Translations under genes and position numbers: made by a program
Source of the DNA: an uncultured Roseovarius sp.
GTDB taxonomy: Bacteria > Pseudomonadota > Alphaproteobacteria > Rhodobacterales > Rhodobacteraceae
Assembly (NCBI GenBank): GCA_947496175.1
Contig: CANMBU010000003.1
Coordinates: forward strand, 124,001 to 188,000
DNA: 64,000 nt
Direction of reading: 5' to 3'
Part shown: positions 35,435-44,172 of the stretch, in pieces
How positions within the stretch are numbered: the stretch's first letter is position 1
Layout of the letters: each line of letters opens with the position of its first letter
Notes under the pieces: model-generated
Databases searched by the model: none
Told to the model about the DNA's origin: nothing
The model's input: only the letters and a program-made list of their open reading frames with translations

Positions 35435-38400
35435 ATGGCAACGGTAATTCTCTCGGCGGCAGGCGCCGCCATTGGTGGCGGTTTGGGTGGCTCGGTTCTG
35501 GGGCTGTCCATGGCTGCAGTGGGCCGGTTTGCAGGGGCGGTTATCGGGCGCTCCATTGATCAGCGTTTGATGGGGCAGGGATCGGACACGGTTGAGACCG
35601 GTCGGGTGAACCGTCTGCGCCTTACCGGCACTGGTGAAGGAGAGACCATATCGCAGGTCTATGGCCGCACGCGGGTGGCTGGACAGGTGATTTGGGCCAC
35701 CGAATTTCTCGAAACGGTCCGCGAAACCGGTGGAGGTGGCGGTAAGGGCGCGCCGAGCCGTCCCAAGACGCGCAGTTATTCCTATTCTGTTAGCCTGGCG
35801 ATTGCGCTTTGTGAGGGAGAGATTACGCGTGTGGGCCGCATCTGGGCGGATGGTCTTGAAGTGCCGCGTGAGGATTTGACCTTGCGGGTCTACACCGGCT
35901 CTCGCGATCAGCTGCCTGATCCCAAGATTGAAGCCGTGGAAGGGGTTGGCACTGTGCCCGCCTATCGCGGCACGGCTTATGTGGTGATCGAGGATCTGGA
36001 TCTTACCCCCTATGGCGGGCGTGTGCCGCAATTCAGCTTTGAGGTCAGCCGCCCTGCGCAAGAGGGTGTTGACGCGGCTGAGGGCGATCTGGTGCAGGCG
36101 GTGCGCGGTGTCGCGCTTTTGCCGGGCAGCGGGGAATATGCGTTGGCCACGACGGTGGCCAATGTGACCTATGGATATGGCGCGCGGCGCGCAGTCAACG
36201 CCAATAGCCCGTCGGGCAAAAGCGATTTTTCAACCTCGCTGGATCATTTGACTGGTGAATTGCCGCGTGCAAAGGCCACTTCGCTGGTGGTGAGCTGGTT
36301 TGGCGATGATCTGCGCTGTGGTGACTGCACGATCCGGCCCAAGGTGGAACAAAAGACCTATGATGCGGGCAATATGCGCTGGCGCGTGTCTGGATTGAGT
36401 CGGGCGCAGGCCGAGGCGGTGCCCGAGGATGGGGCAGGCCAGCCGATTTATGGCGGCACGCCGACGGATCAGTCTGTGATCGAAGCGATATTGGCGCTGA
36501 ACGCGGCGGGTCGTGACGTGATGTATTACCCGTTTATCCTGATGGATCAGCAAGGGGGTAATGCACGCCCTGACCCCTATAGCGACGCGGCGGATCAACC
36601 GGTTCTGCCCTGGCGTGGGCGGATCACCACATCAAAGGCGCCAAACCAACCGGGCAGCACAGATGGCACGGCGGCGGCCGAAGCCGAAGTGGCCGCGTTT
36701 TTTGGCACGGCGAATGCGGCTGACTTCAGCATTGCCGGAGGCTTCACCGCCGCGCAATCTGAGGTCTTTACCTCTGCGACAGCGCTTTTGCAGTATTCCG
36801 GCCCTGTGACGGTCAGCCCTGTGCAATATAGCGGCCCCAATGAATGGGGATACCGGCGGTTCATCTTGCATCAGGCGGCATTATGCGTGGCCGCGGGCGG
36901 TGTGGAAAGCTTTTGCATAGGGTCGGAAATGCGCGGGCTCACGCAAATTCGCGGGGAAAACAATAGCTTCCCTGCCGTTGCGGCGCTGATTGATCTGGCG
37001 ACCGAGGTGCGGGCGCTTTTGGGGCCGGATGTGAAGATCGGATATGCCGCGGACTGGTCGGAATACTTTGGCTATCAGCCGCAGGATGGCTCAGGCGACC
37101 GGTTCTTTCATCTCGATCCGCTTTGGGCGAATGCCAATATCGACTTCATCGGGATCGACAATTACATGCCGCTGTCTGATTGGCGCAGTGGGACCGTGCA
37201 TGCCGATGCCGAAGGGGGGTGGGCGTCGATCTATGATCTTGAGTACCTGAAGGCGAATGTCGAGGGCGGTGAGGGCTATGATTGGTACTACGCCACGGAT
37301 GCCGCCCGTGAGGCGCAAACCCGGACCACAATCACCGACGCCGAACATGATGAGCCTTGGATCTGGCGCTACAAGGACATTCGCAACTGGTGGCAAAACC
37401 TGCATCATGACCGGGTGGGCGGTGTGCGGTCACAGACGCCGACAGCCTGGGTGCCGGGCAGCAAGCCAGTGCGCTTTACGGAATATGGGTGTGCGGCAGT
37501 TGATAAGGGCACGAACCATCCCAACCGATTCATTGACGAGAAATCATCAGAGTCGCTTTTGCCCGCTTTTTCAGATGGTAAGCGGGATGAATTGATCCAG
37601 TTTCAGTACCTGAAAGCAGTATCCGACTACTGGACGGCGCCCGAGAACAACCCCGTCTCCGAGGTTTATGACGGGCCGATGATCGACATGGATCACGCCT
37701 ATGTCTGGGCCTGGGATATGCGCCCCTATCCGCAGTTTCCCAACAATCAGGAGCTTTGGAGCGATGGGGCGAATTACACACGCGGGCACTGGATCAACGG
37801 GCGTGTTTCGGCGCGGTCTCTGGCGTCTGTCGTGGGTGAAGTCTGTGCCAGGTCCGGGTTGGAAGATATTGACGTCACACAGCTTTATGGCCTTGTGCGT
37901 GGCTACAGCGTGGACCAGGTGGGCGAGGCCCGTGGCACGTTGCAGCCCCTGACGCTACGCTATGGCTTTGACGCTGTGGAACGTGACGGGGTCCTGCAAT
38001 TCCGGATGCGTGATGGGGCGGTGGATTACGAGATTGATCCCGACTTTCTCGTGCGCGACAGCGAAATGCACGGGTTGATTGAATACACTCGTGGCAGCGA
38101 GGTTGAACTTGCCGGTCGTGTGCGTCTGCGCTTTGTCGAGGCGGATGGCAGTTTTGATGTGATCGCTGAAGAGGCAATCTTGCCGGATCAAGCCACGCAT
38201 GCTGTGTCCACCTCGGAGTTCCCGCTGGTGATGACGCGCGCAGAAGGGCGGCAAACCGTCGAGCGTTGGTTGGCCGAAGCGCGCACAGCAAGCGACACGC
38301 TGCGCCTGACCTTGCCGCCCTCGCAGATGTGTATCGGCGCAGGCGACGTGATCTCTATCCCCGAGGAGGGCGGGCAGGGTCACTATCGTGTGGACCGCAC

Positions 38401-39442
38401 CGATCAGTTGTCTGGCGCGCAGAAGGTAGAGGCCGTGCGGGTTGAGGCGGACACCTATGAAGTTGGCGAAGTGCCGGATATCTCCGCTTCGCTTCGTACT
38501 TTTCAGCCTCCCAGCCTTATCAAGCCGCTTTTCCTCGATTTACCCTTGTTAACCGGTGAAGAAACACCGCACAGCCCGCATGTGGCAGCGTTCGGGTCCC
38601 CCTGGCCGGGCAACGTGGCTGTGTATGCCTCGGATGAGGATGCCAACTATGGTCTCAACACGCTGATCGAGGCGCAAAGCGCCGTGGGGGTTTTGGAAAC
38701 CACTTTGGAAACAGCACCTTCCGGGCGCATTGACCGAGACGATGCGGTGCAGGTGCGCATGCTGAACGGCGCGCTGCAAAGCGTCAGCGATCTGGCGTTT
38801 CTGGGGGGCGCGAACCTCTGCGCGGTGGGGGATGGCACGCCTGACGGGTGGGAGCTGATGCAGTTTCGCGATGCGGAACTGGTCGATACCGATACCTATC
38901 TTCTGTCGCATCGCCTGCGGGGTCAGATGGGTACGGAAACCGGCTCCGAATGGCCGGTGGGCAGCTACATTGTACGGCTTGATGGCCGCGCCAGGCAAAT
39001 CGACATGGCCGAAGCGCGGCGTGGATTGGCGCGGTATTACCGCATTGGACCTGCCGCGCGCCCGGTCGATGATCCGTCCTACAGTGCGGCTTTGCTGGCC
39101 TTTGACGGGTTGGGGTTGCGCCCGCTCAGTCCGGTGCATCTGCGCCTGAATGGCACGCCCGGCGCGGACCGGACCCTCACCTGGGTGCGGCGCACACGAA
39201 TTGACGGGGACCGGTGGGACACGCTTGAGGTGCCGTTGGGCGAAGAAAACGAAAGTTATCTGGTGCGCGTGGTGCAAGCAGATGCCGTGCAGCGCGAAGA
39301 GATCGTGAACAGCCCGGACTGGACCTACACGGCCGCTGCACAGACCGCAGATGGGCTGGTTGGAGCGTATCAGATCGATGTGGCACAAATCTCTGCCAAG
39401 TTCGGGCCGGGGCGGTTTGCGACGTTGGATGTGCCGGGGTAA
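35435..39442 (+). CDS. GTA g15, megatron: host-contact tail protein with TIM-barrel-like domain
   Basis: 1335 residues, the largest gene in the window. The N-terminal part has a glycine-rich hydrophobic stretch (about 1-45) and tail-fibre hub features. A glycoside-hydrolase-like TIM-barrel domain follows at roughly 340-780, with GIDNYMPLSDWR and WVPGSKPVRFTEYGC. The remaining C-terminal part resembles the phage tail family PF13550 and then the RcGTA gp15 C-terminal domain. It forms the tip of the tail that meets the recipient surface; hydrolase activity is not established. Last gene of the cluster, converging on a DksA-like gene 14 bases away. Confidence 0.94.
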   Translation: MATVILSAAGAAIGGGLGGSVLGLSMAAVGRFAGAVIGRSIDQRLMGQGSDTVETGRVNRLRLTGTGEGETISQVYGRTRVAGQVIWATEFLETVRETGGGGGKGAPSRPKTRSYSYSVSLAIALCEGEITRVGRIWADGLEVPREDLTLRVYTGSRDQLPDPKIEAVEGVGTVPAYRGTAYVVIEDLDLTPYGGRVPQFSFEVSRPAQEGVDAAEGDLVQAVRGVALLPGSGEYALATTVANVTYGYGARRAVNANSPSGKSDFSTSLDHLTGELPRAKATSLVVSWFGDDLRCGDCTIRPKVEQKTYDAGNMRWRVSGLSRAQAEAVPEDGAGQPIYGGTPTDQSVIEAILALNAAGRDVMYYPFILMDQQGGNARPDPYSDAADQPVLPWRGRITTSKAPNQPGSTDGTAAAEAEVAAFFGTANAADFSIAGGFTAAQSEVFTSATALLQYSGPVTVSPVQYSGPNEWGYRRFILHQAALCVAAGGVESFCIGSEMRGLTQIRGENNSFPAVAALIDLATEVRALLGPDVKIGYAADWSEYFGYQPQDGSGDRFFHLDPLWANANIDFIGIDNYMPLSDWRSGTVHADAEGGWASIYDLEYLKANVEGGEGYDWYYATDAAREAQTRTTITDAEHDEPWIWRYKDIRNWWQNLHHDRVGGVRSQTPTAWVPGSKPVRFTEYGCAAVDKGTNHPNRFIDEKSSESLLPAFSDGKRDELIQFQYLKAVSDYWTAPENNPVSEVYDGPMIDMDHAYVWAWDMRPYPQFPNNQELWSDGANYTRGHWINGRVSARSLASVVGEVCARSGLEDIDVTQLYGLVRGYSVDQVGEARGTLQPLTLRYGFDAVERDGVLQFRMRDGAVDYEIDPDFLVRDSEMHGLIEYTRGSEVELAGRVRLRFVEADGSFDVIAEEAILPDQATHAVSTSEFPLVMTRAEGRQTVERWLAEARTASDTLRLTLPPSQMCIGAGDVISIPEEGGQGHYRVDRTDQLSGAQKVEAVRVEADTYEVGEVPDISASLRTFQPPSLIKPLFLDLPLLTGEETPHSPHVAAFGSPWPGNVAVYASDEDANYGLNTLIEAQSAVGVLETTLETAPSGRIDRDDAVQVRMLNGALQSVSDLAFLGGANLCAVGDGTPDGWELMQFRDAELVDTDTYLLSHRLRGQMGTETGSEWPVGSYIVRLDGRARQIDMAEARRGLARYYRIGPAARPVDDPSYSAALLAFDGLGLRPLSPVHLRLNGTPGADRTLTWVRRTRIDGDRWDTLEVPLGEENESYLVRVVQADAVQREEIVNSPDWTYTAAAQTADGLVGAYQIDVAQISAKFGPGRFATLDVPG

Positions 39443-39456
39443 GGCAAAATAAGCGG

Positions 39457-39795
39457 CTACCCGCGCGCGCAGTCCACGCATTTCCGCGCCGCAGGATCCA
39501 GCCGCAGGCGCCCCTCGGCAATGTCCTCACCGCAATCATCGCAATAGCCGAATTCGCCCTCATCCATCCGCGCCATAGCCGTCAAAAGCCGGGCGCGCTC
39601 GGCCTCTCGCCGAACCCCGGTAGCCTTGGCCATCGCCTGATTTTGCAGGGCATCCATGCGGCTGAGGCGACCTACGGCCTGCTGATCCAACTCAACGGTA
39701 GCCTTGCCCGCCGCGCCAAGCGCGTCTTCACCGCTCAATTCGGTTAACCTGGCCTCAATCAGCGCACGAAATTCCGCCAGTTGTGTTTCATCCAT
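39457..39795 (-). CDS. TraR/DksA-family C4 zinc-finger protein
   Basis: 112 residues from the ATG at 39795; an ATG 18 bases earlier is possible. The C-terminal zinc finger is C-DD-C-G...C-VD-C (FGYCDDCGEDI and ARKCVDCARG), preceded by a coiled-coil helix pair. DksA-like proteins enter the RNA polymerase secondary channel. The coiled-coil tip lacks an obvious DxxDxA acidic motif, so it may not act like canonical DksA. Monocistronic, opposite the GTA cluster. Confidence 0.88.
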   Translation of the reverse strand: MDETQLAEFRALIEARLTELSGEDALGAAGKATVELDQQAVGRLSRMDALQNQAMAKATGVRREAERARLLTAMARMDEGEFGYCDDCGEDIAEGRLRLDPAARKCVDCARG

Positions 39796-39881
39796 TTCCG
39801 TGACACCCCACATAACAGCTTTGCATTTTACCCCGAATGCCTATCTGATATACAGCAAAGCAATGAGGAAGGAGCCACGTC

Positions 39882-40691
39882 ATGGCCGAAACCCGTGCAA
39901 AACTCGCTGAACTGGACCCGGTTTGGGCCCGTATCATCTCTGAGGCGGACGCCGCCGTGCAGGATGAGCCGCTTCTGGGCGGCCTCGTGCATAGTTCGAT
40001 CCTGCACCATAAATCTTTTGAGTCCGCGCTGGCGTATCGCATTTCGCTGAAGCTGGCCTCGAATGAGATGCCGGAACAAATCCTGCGTGAGATCTGCGAT
40101 ATGGCCTTCGCTGAGGATACCAGTTTGGGTCAGTCCGCGCGCGCCGATATCGTTGCGGTCAATGACCGTGACCCGGCCTGCGACCGGTTCATCCTTCCGA
40201 TGCTGTATTTCAAGGGCTTCCAGGCCGTGCAGGCCTATCGCGTGGCGCATTGGCTTTGGAACAATGACCGCAAGGATATGGCGCGGTTTTTCCAGATGCG
40301 CTGCTCTGAGGTGTTTGGCGTTGATATTCACCCTGCCGCCAAGATCGGCAAGGGCATCATGATCGACCACGCGCATTCTATCGTGATCGGTGAAACGGCT
40401 GTGGTGGGCGACAATGTCTCGATGCTGCATTCCGTGACCCTCGGCGGCACCGGTAAGGAAGAGGAAGACCGTCATCCCAAGATCGGTGATGGGGTTCTCA
40501 TCGGGGCCGGGGCCAAGGTTCTGGGCAACATCAAGGTGGGTCATTGCTCGCGCATCGCGGCGGGCTCGGTGGTTCTGGCCGAAGTGCCGCCCTGCAAGAC
40601 CGTGGCGGGCATTCCTGCGCGCATCGTGGGCGAGGCGGGTTGTGATCAGCCGTCCATGTCCATGGACCATATGCTGGTAAAAAATCAGTAA
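39882..40691 (+). CDS. cysE: serine O-acetyltransferase
   Basis: 269 residues with an N-terminal helical domain and the left-handed beta-helix made of hexapeptide repeats (about 165-250). Catalytic motif region HPAAKIGKGIMIDHAHSIVIG in part, then LHSVTLGGTGK. It makes O-acetylserine from serine and acetyl-CoA. GGAAGGAG precedes the ATG. cysK follows 225 bases later, so this is a cysteine-synthesis pair; cysE beside the GTA cluster is common in relatives. Confidence 0.96.
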   Translation: MAETRAKLAELDPVWARIISEADAAVQDEPLLGGLVHSSILHHKSFESALAYRISLKLASNEMPEQILREICDMAFAEDTSLGQSARADIVAVNDRDPACDRFILPMLYFKGFQAVQAYRVAHWLWNNDRKDMARFFQMRCSEVFGVDIHPAAKIGKGIMIDHAHSIVIGETAVVGDNVSMLHSVTLGGTGKEEEDRHPKIGDGVLIGAGAKVLGNIKVGHCSRIAAGSVVLAEVPPCKTVAGIPARIVGEAGCDQPSMSMDHMLVKNQ

Positions 40692-40754
40692 AGCCAAAGC
40701 TTTCCGAGGAAACTCTCCTCAAATGCGCGCGCGCCTTTGGCCTGCGCGCATAAA

Positions 40755-40796
40755 GCGTTTTGAATTTATCGTGTAACCACACCTAAATTCGAAACG
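40755..40796. repeat. hairpin repeat, GCGTTTTGAATTT arms (family A, copy 3a)
   Basis: Arms GCGTTTTGAATTT (40755-40767) and AAATTCGAAACGC (40784-40796) pair over 13 bp with one wobble. It shares the GCGTTT outer arm with the other copies but has a different inner arm and loop. Confidence 0.7.
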
Positions 40797-40820
40797 CGCG
40801 CAGCGATTGAGTGTTGCTTT

Positions 40821-40862
40821 GCGTTTCGAGAAAAGCTGTGGTGCAGATTTTTCTCGAAACGC
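40821..40862. repeat. hairpin repeat, GCGTTTCGAGAAA arms (family A, copy 3b)
   Basis: A perfect 13-bp inverted repeat, GCGTTTCGAGAAA (40821-40833) with its complement at 40850-40862, in the gap between cysE and cysK. Confidence 0.8.
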
Positions 40863-40916
40863 TTTATTTTGTTCCTATGCTGGCGCCATGCAAACACCCA
40901 GAGGAAAGGGAGAGCC

Positions 40917-41984
40917 ATGGGAATTCGCCAGACAAAAGGACGTGGGCGGCTTTTTGACAGCGTGCTCGACACGGTCGGCGACACGCCGGCCATCCGGATC
41001 AACTCCATCGCGCCGGATCATGTGACGGTCTATGTGAAATTCGAGGCGTTCAACCCCGCAGGGTCGGTCAAGGACCGGCTGGCGCTCAACATCATTGAGG
41101 CGGCGGAACGTGACGGGCGGCTCAAACCGGGGCAGACGGTGGTTGAGGCCACATCAGGTAACACCGGCATTGGTCTGGCCATGGTCTGTGCGGCCAAAGG
41201 CTATCCGCTGGTTGTGACCATGGCCGACAGTTTTTCCATCGAGCGGCGCAAGCTGATGCGTTTTCTGGGGGCTAAGGTCGTGTTGACGCCACGTGCCGAG
41301 AAAGGCTTTGGCATGTACCAGAAGGCCAAGGAACTGGCCGAAGCCAATGGATGGTTCCTGGCCTCGCAATTTGAGACGCCCGACAATGCCGACATGCATG
41401 CCAGCACCACGGCGCAGGAAATTCTGGGCGACTTCAAAGGCGAGCGGCTGGACTATCTTGTCACGGGCTACGGCACGGGCGGCACGGTCTCAGGCGTGGG
41501 CCGGGTGCTCAAGAAAGAGCGCCCCGATGTGAAAATCATCCTGACCGAGCCGGGCAATGCGGCGCTGGTGGCGTCGGGCTATGTCAACACCCGCAACGAG
41601 GATCATCAGCCGACCGAAGGCCACCCGAATTTTGAGCCGCACCCGATCCAGGGCTGGACCCCGGATTTTATCCCATGGGTGCTGCAAGAAGCGTTGGATC
41701 AGGGTTATCACGATGCGCTTTTGCCTGTGGCTGGGCCGGATGGCATCGCTTGGTCCAAGCGCCTTGCGGCGGAAGAGGGGATATTCACTGGTATCTCCGG
41801 GGGGTCTACCTTTGCCGTGAGCATGCAGATTGCCGAAAAAGCGCCGGAAGGCTCGGTCATCCTGTGCATGCTGCCCGATACCGGCGAGCGATATCTCTCG
41901 ACGCCGCTCTTCGAGGGCATCCCCGAGGATATGACCGATGAGGAAGAGGCGCTTTCGAAATCAACGCCAGGCTATCAAATGTAG
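40917..41984 (+). CDS. cysK: cysteine synthase A (O-acetylserine sulfhydrylase)
   Basis: 355 residues from the ATG at 40917 with AGGAAAGGGAGAG upstream. The PLP lysine is in NPAGSVKDR, the substrate loop is EATSGNTGIGLA, and the phosphate-binding glycines are in GYGTGGTVSGVG. It converts O-acetylserine and sulfide to cysteine. The protein is about 40 residues longer than E. coli CysK because of an N-terminal lead and an insertion near HPNFEPHPIQGW, as in other alphaproteobacteria. A family A hairpin follows. Confidence 0.92.
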   Translation: MGIRQTKGRGRLFDSVLDTVGDTPAIRINSIAPDHVTVYVKFEAFNPAGSVKDRLALNIIEAAERDGRLKPGQTVVEATSGNTGIGLAMVCAAKGYPLVVTMADSFSIERRKLMRFLGAKVVLTPRAEKGFGMYQKAKELAEANGWFLASQFETPDNADMHASTTAQEILGDFKGERLDYLVTGYGTGGTVSGVGRVLKKERPDVKIILTEPGNAALVASGYVNTRNEDHQPTEGHPNFEPHPIQGWTPDFIPWVLQEALDQGYHDALLPVAGPDGIAWSKRLAAEEGIFTGISGGSTFAVSMQIAEKAPEGSVILCMLPDTGERYLSTPLFEGIPEDMTDEEEALSKSTPGYQM

Positions 41985-41986
41985 AG

Positions 41987-42036
41987 TAAAGCGTTTCGCG
42001 ACGCTCTGTGGTTCAGGTTCATCGCGAAACGCTTTA
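41987..42036. repeat. hairpin repeat, TAAAGCGTTTCGCGA arms (family A, copy 4)
   Basis: A perfect 15-bp inverted repeat (41987-42001 and 42022-42036) with a 20-base loop CGCTCTGTGGTTCAGGTTCA. It begins 2 bases past the cysK stop and ends in an A/T run, so it may be the cysK terminator. Confidence 0.88.
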
Positions 42037-42096
42037 AAAAATCTGGAACGCCGAGGTTTTGACACCGACGTTGTCGCGCCTCCGAGACGTCGTGTG

Positions 42097-42333
42097 TTAG
42101 TTAGTTCCCGTCCGGTTGGATTCTTTTTGCAAACGCTTCAGACGCCGTTCCTCGCGCTTTCTCTCTCGTTTTTCAGCACGTTTTTTGCGCTTTTCAATCG
42201 TCTCGGGACTGAGTTTGGGCAGGTACTCGGCGTTTTCTCCAGGAAAAGTGTTTGGTTTGGCCATAAGAGGAGCTGGGCTTAGCGCGATGGCGGCGGTTAG
42301 CAGTGTAGCGATCAGTTTTACCGTATGTGACAT
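42097..42333 (-). CDS. small exported basic protein
   Basis: 78 residues: a signal peptide (MSHTVKLIATLLTAAIALSPAPLMA) and a highly basic, charged helical tail (KKRAEKRERKREERRLKRLQ). No family was recognised. The mature part would be about 53 residues and strongly positive, so it could bind nucleic acid or the outer membrane. It lies between cysK and another small exported protein. Confidence 0.6.
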   Translation of the reverse strand: MSHTVKLIATLLTAAIALSPAPLMAKPNTFPGENAEYLPKLSPETIEKRKKRAEKRERKREERRLKRLQKESNRTGTN

Positions 42334-42512
42334 GTCGAGGGGCTCATTGTCTGATTGTAACTGATCAAAAAATGAGATGTCTGGCCCGCTGTCTCAAGAG
42401 GTTCTGCTTTCACTATTGGTCACGGTGTTGTGCGGCTATGCGCGCAGGCTTGGGCACTTAGTCGAGTGCGCGCCTGTTTTGACAATCGGAAAAACCAGCA
42501 GGCGAGCTGGTG

Positions 42513-42668
42513 TTAAAATCCGTCATGTGTCCAATGCAACGGCATGATGCTCACGGCTGGAGGCGCTGTCAGCGGGCTTACCGATGGGGTTTTTTCGGCG
42601 CCAAAGGGTAACCATGACGGGCTAAGCGCGGCGATCGCAATTGCTCCGACCAAAAAGATGCTTTTCAT
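42513..42668 (-). CDS. short exported or membrane peptide (51 aa)
   Basis: 51 residues from the ATG at 42668, chosen because AGGAGAG lies six bases upstream; the open frame continues 38 codons further without support. It begins with a hydrophobic leader (MKSIFLVGAIAIAALSPSW) and has a proline- and serine-rich tail. No family was recognised. Confidence 0.5.
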   Translation of the reverse strand: MKSIFLVGAIAIAALSPSWLPFGAEKTPSVSPLTAPPAVSIMPLHWTHDGF

Positions 42669-42743
42669 GTGACGCTCTCCTGACCTGACAAGACAAGTCT
42701 TGTTTGACACGCCAGACATGCGGTCAATTGGGTGCGTCATACA

Positions 42744-42772
42744 ATAACAGCCCACGATTAGCGGGCTGTTAT
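42744..42772 (-). terminator. hairpin downstream of the pdh operon
   Basis: A perfect 10-bp inverted repeat ATAACAGCCC/GGGCTGTTAT with a 9-base loop, 86 bases past the pdhC stop on its strand and followed by a T-rich stretch. It is a plausible terminator without a long U run. Confidence 0.6.
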
Positions 42773-42858
42773 CAGATATCAAAATACACCAAGTATTTGA
42801 TTCAAAATGTATTTCCTGACCAGGGCGAACTGCAACCCTCGCAAGAAACCCGGTCGCA

Positions 42859-44160
42859 TCAGGCCAGCATCACCATCGGGTTTTCCAGGTTTTGCACGAT
42901 CTGCTCCAAAAGCTGCGCGCCCAAAGCGCCGTCGATGACCCGGTGATCGACTGACATGGTCACAGACATCACGGTCGCCACGGCCAGTTCGCCATCTTCG
43001 CCCACAACCGGCTTCTTCACGCCTGCACCCACGGCCAGGATCCCGCCATGTGGCGGGTTGATCACAGCGTCGAAATTGTCGATGCCGAACATGCCAAGGT
43101 TGGAGATGGCAAAGCTGCCGCCCTGGTACTCATGTGGGGCCAGTTTGCGGTCGCGCGCCCGCGCAGCAAGATCTTTCATTTCCGCCGAAAGCGCCGAGAG
43201 TGACTTCATGTCGGCGTCTTTGAGTACTGGCGTGAAGAGGCCACCCTCGATGGCCACCGCGACAGCTACATCTGAGGGTTTCAGCTTCAGCACCTTGTCC
43301 CCGGCCCAGACCGCGTTGCAGTCTGGCACAGCTTGAAGCGCAAGCGCACAGGCCTTGATGATGAAGTCGTTGACCGAAAGCTTCACGCCACGCTCTTCCA
43401 GTTGTTTGTTAAGCTGGCTGCGGAACTTGAGAAGTGCATCAAGCTTGATGTCGCGACGCAGGTAGAAATGCGGGATGGTTTGCTTGGCCTCGGTGAGGCG
43501 CGCGGCAATCGTCTTGCGCATGCCATCCAGCGCCACGTCCTCATATTCGCGGTCCTGATACATCGCTTCAACCGCACTGGCCGAAGGGCCAGAGGGTGCT
43601 TGTCCCGCACTTGATGCGGGACCTCCCACCGCCTCCGCGGGTTTGGCCGCACCAGCTTGCGCACCTTCCACATCTGCCTTCACAATACGACCATGCGGGC
43701 CGGAGCCTGTGAGAGCGGCCAGATCAACGCCTTTCTGCGCCGCGATGCGACGTGCCAGAGGTGAGGCAAAGATGCGGTCGCCCTTGGCGCTTGTTGGTGC
43801 AGCAGGCGCAGGGGCCGCTGCCGGGGCTGCCTCTGCGGCAGGAGCTTGAGCTGCGGGAGATTCTGCTGCCGCGGGCGCAGGGGCCGCACTCACATCGCCA
43901 ATATCATCGGCGCTTTCGCCATCTTCCAGCAGCACCGCAATGGCGGTATTCACCTTCACGTTCTCAGATCCCTCAGCCACGAGGATCTTGCCGATGACAC
44001 CCTCATCGACGGCTTCAAACTCCATCGTGGCCTTGTCGGTCTCGATCTCGGCCAGCAGATCACCGGAACTCACGGTATCGCCTTCCTTGACCAGCCATTT
44101 GGCCAATGTGCCTTCTTCCATCGTGGGTGACAGGGCGGGCATCAATATTTCCGTAGGCAT
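42859..44160 (-). CDS. pdhC: pyruvate dehydrogenase E2, dihydrolipoamide acetyltransferase
   Basis: 433 residues. Order of domains: one lipoyl domain (residues 1-80, lipoyl lysine in [11 protein letters not shown]), an Ala-Pro linker, the peripheral-subunit-binding domain ([20 protein letters not shown], about 131-165), a second linker and the catalytic acetyltransferase domain with [14 protein letters not shown]. It transfers acetyl groups to CoA in the PDH complex. The second linker contains a translated palindromic repeat (GPASSAGQ, bases 43602-43622). Third gene of pdhABC, 12 bases after pdhB, with GGAGACAG before the ATG. Confidence 0.95.
   Translation of the reverse strand: MPTEILMPALSPTMEEGTLAKWLVKEGDTVSSGDLLAEIETDKATMEFEAVDEGVIGKILVAEGSENVKVNTAIAVLLEDGESADDIGDVSAAPAPAAAESPAAQAPAAEAAPAAAPAPAAPTSAKGDRIFASPLARRIAAQKGVDLAALTGSGPHGRIVKADVEGAQAGAAKPAEAVGGPASSAGQAPSGPSASAVEAMYQDREYEDVALDGMRKTIAARLTEAKQTIPHFYLRRDIKLDALLKFRSQLNKQLEERGVKLSVNDFIIKACALALQAVPDCNAVWAGDKVLKLKPSDVAVAVAIEGGLFTPVLKDADMKSLSALSAEMKDLAARARDRKLAPHEYQGGSFAISNLGMFGIDNFDAVINPPHGGILAVGAGVKKPVVGEDGELAVATVMSVTMSVDHRVIDGALGAQLLEQIVQNLENPMVMLA
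43602..43622. repeat. palindromic repeat (family B) inside pdhC
   Basis: Arms GTCCCGCA (43602-43609) and TGCGGGAC (43615-43622) around CTTGA, the same design as the intergenic family B copies. In pdhC it is read in frame as part of the flexible inter-domain linker. Confidence 0.7.
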
Positions 44161-44172
44161 CGCTCTGTCTCC

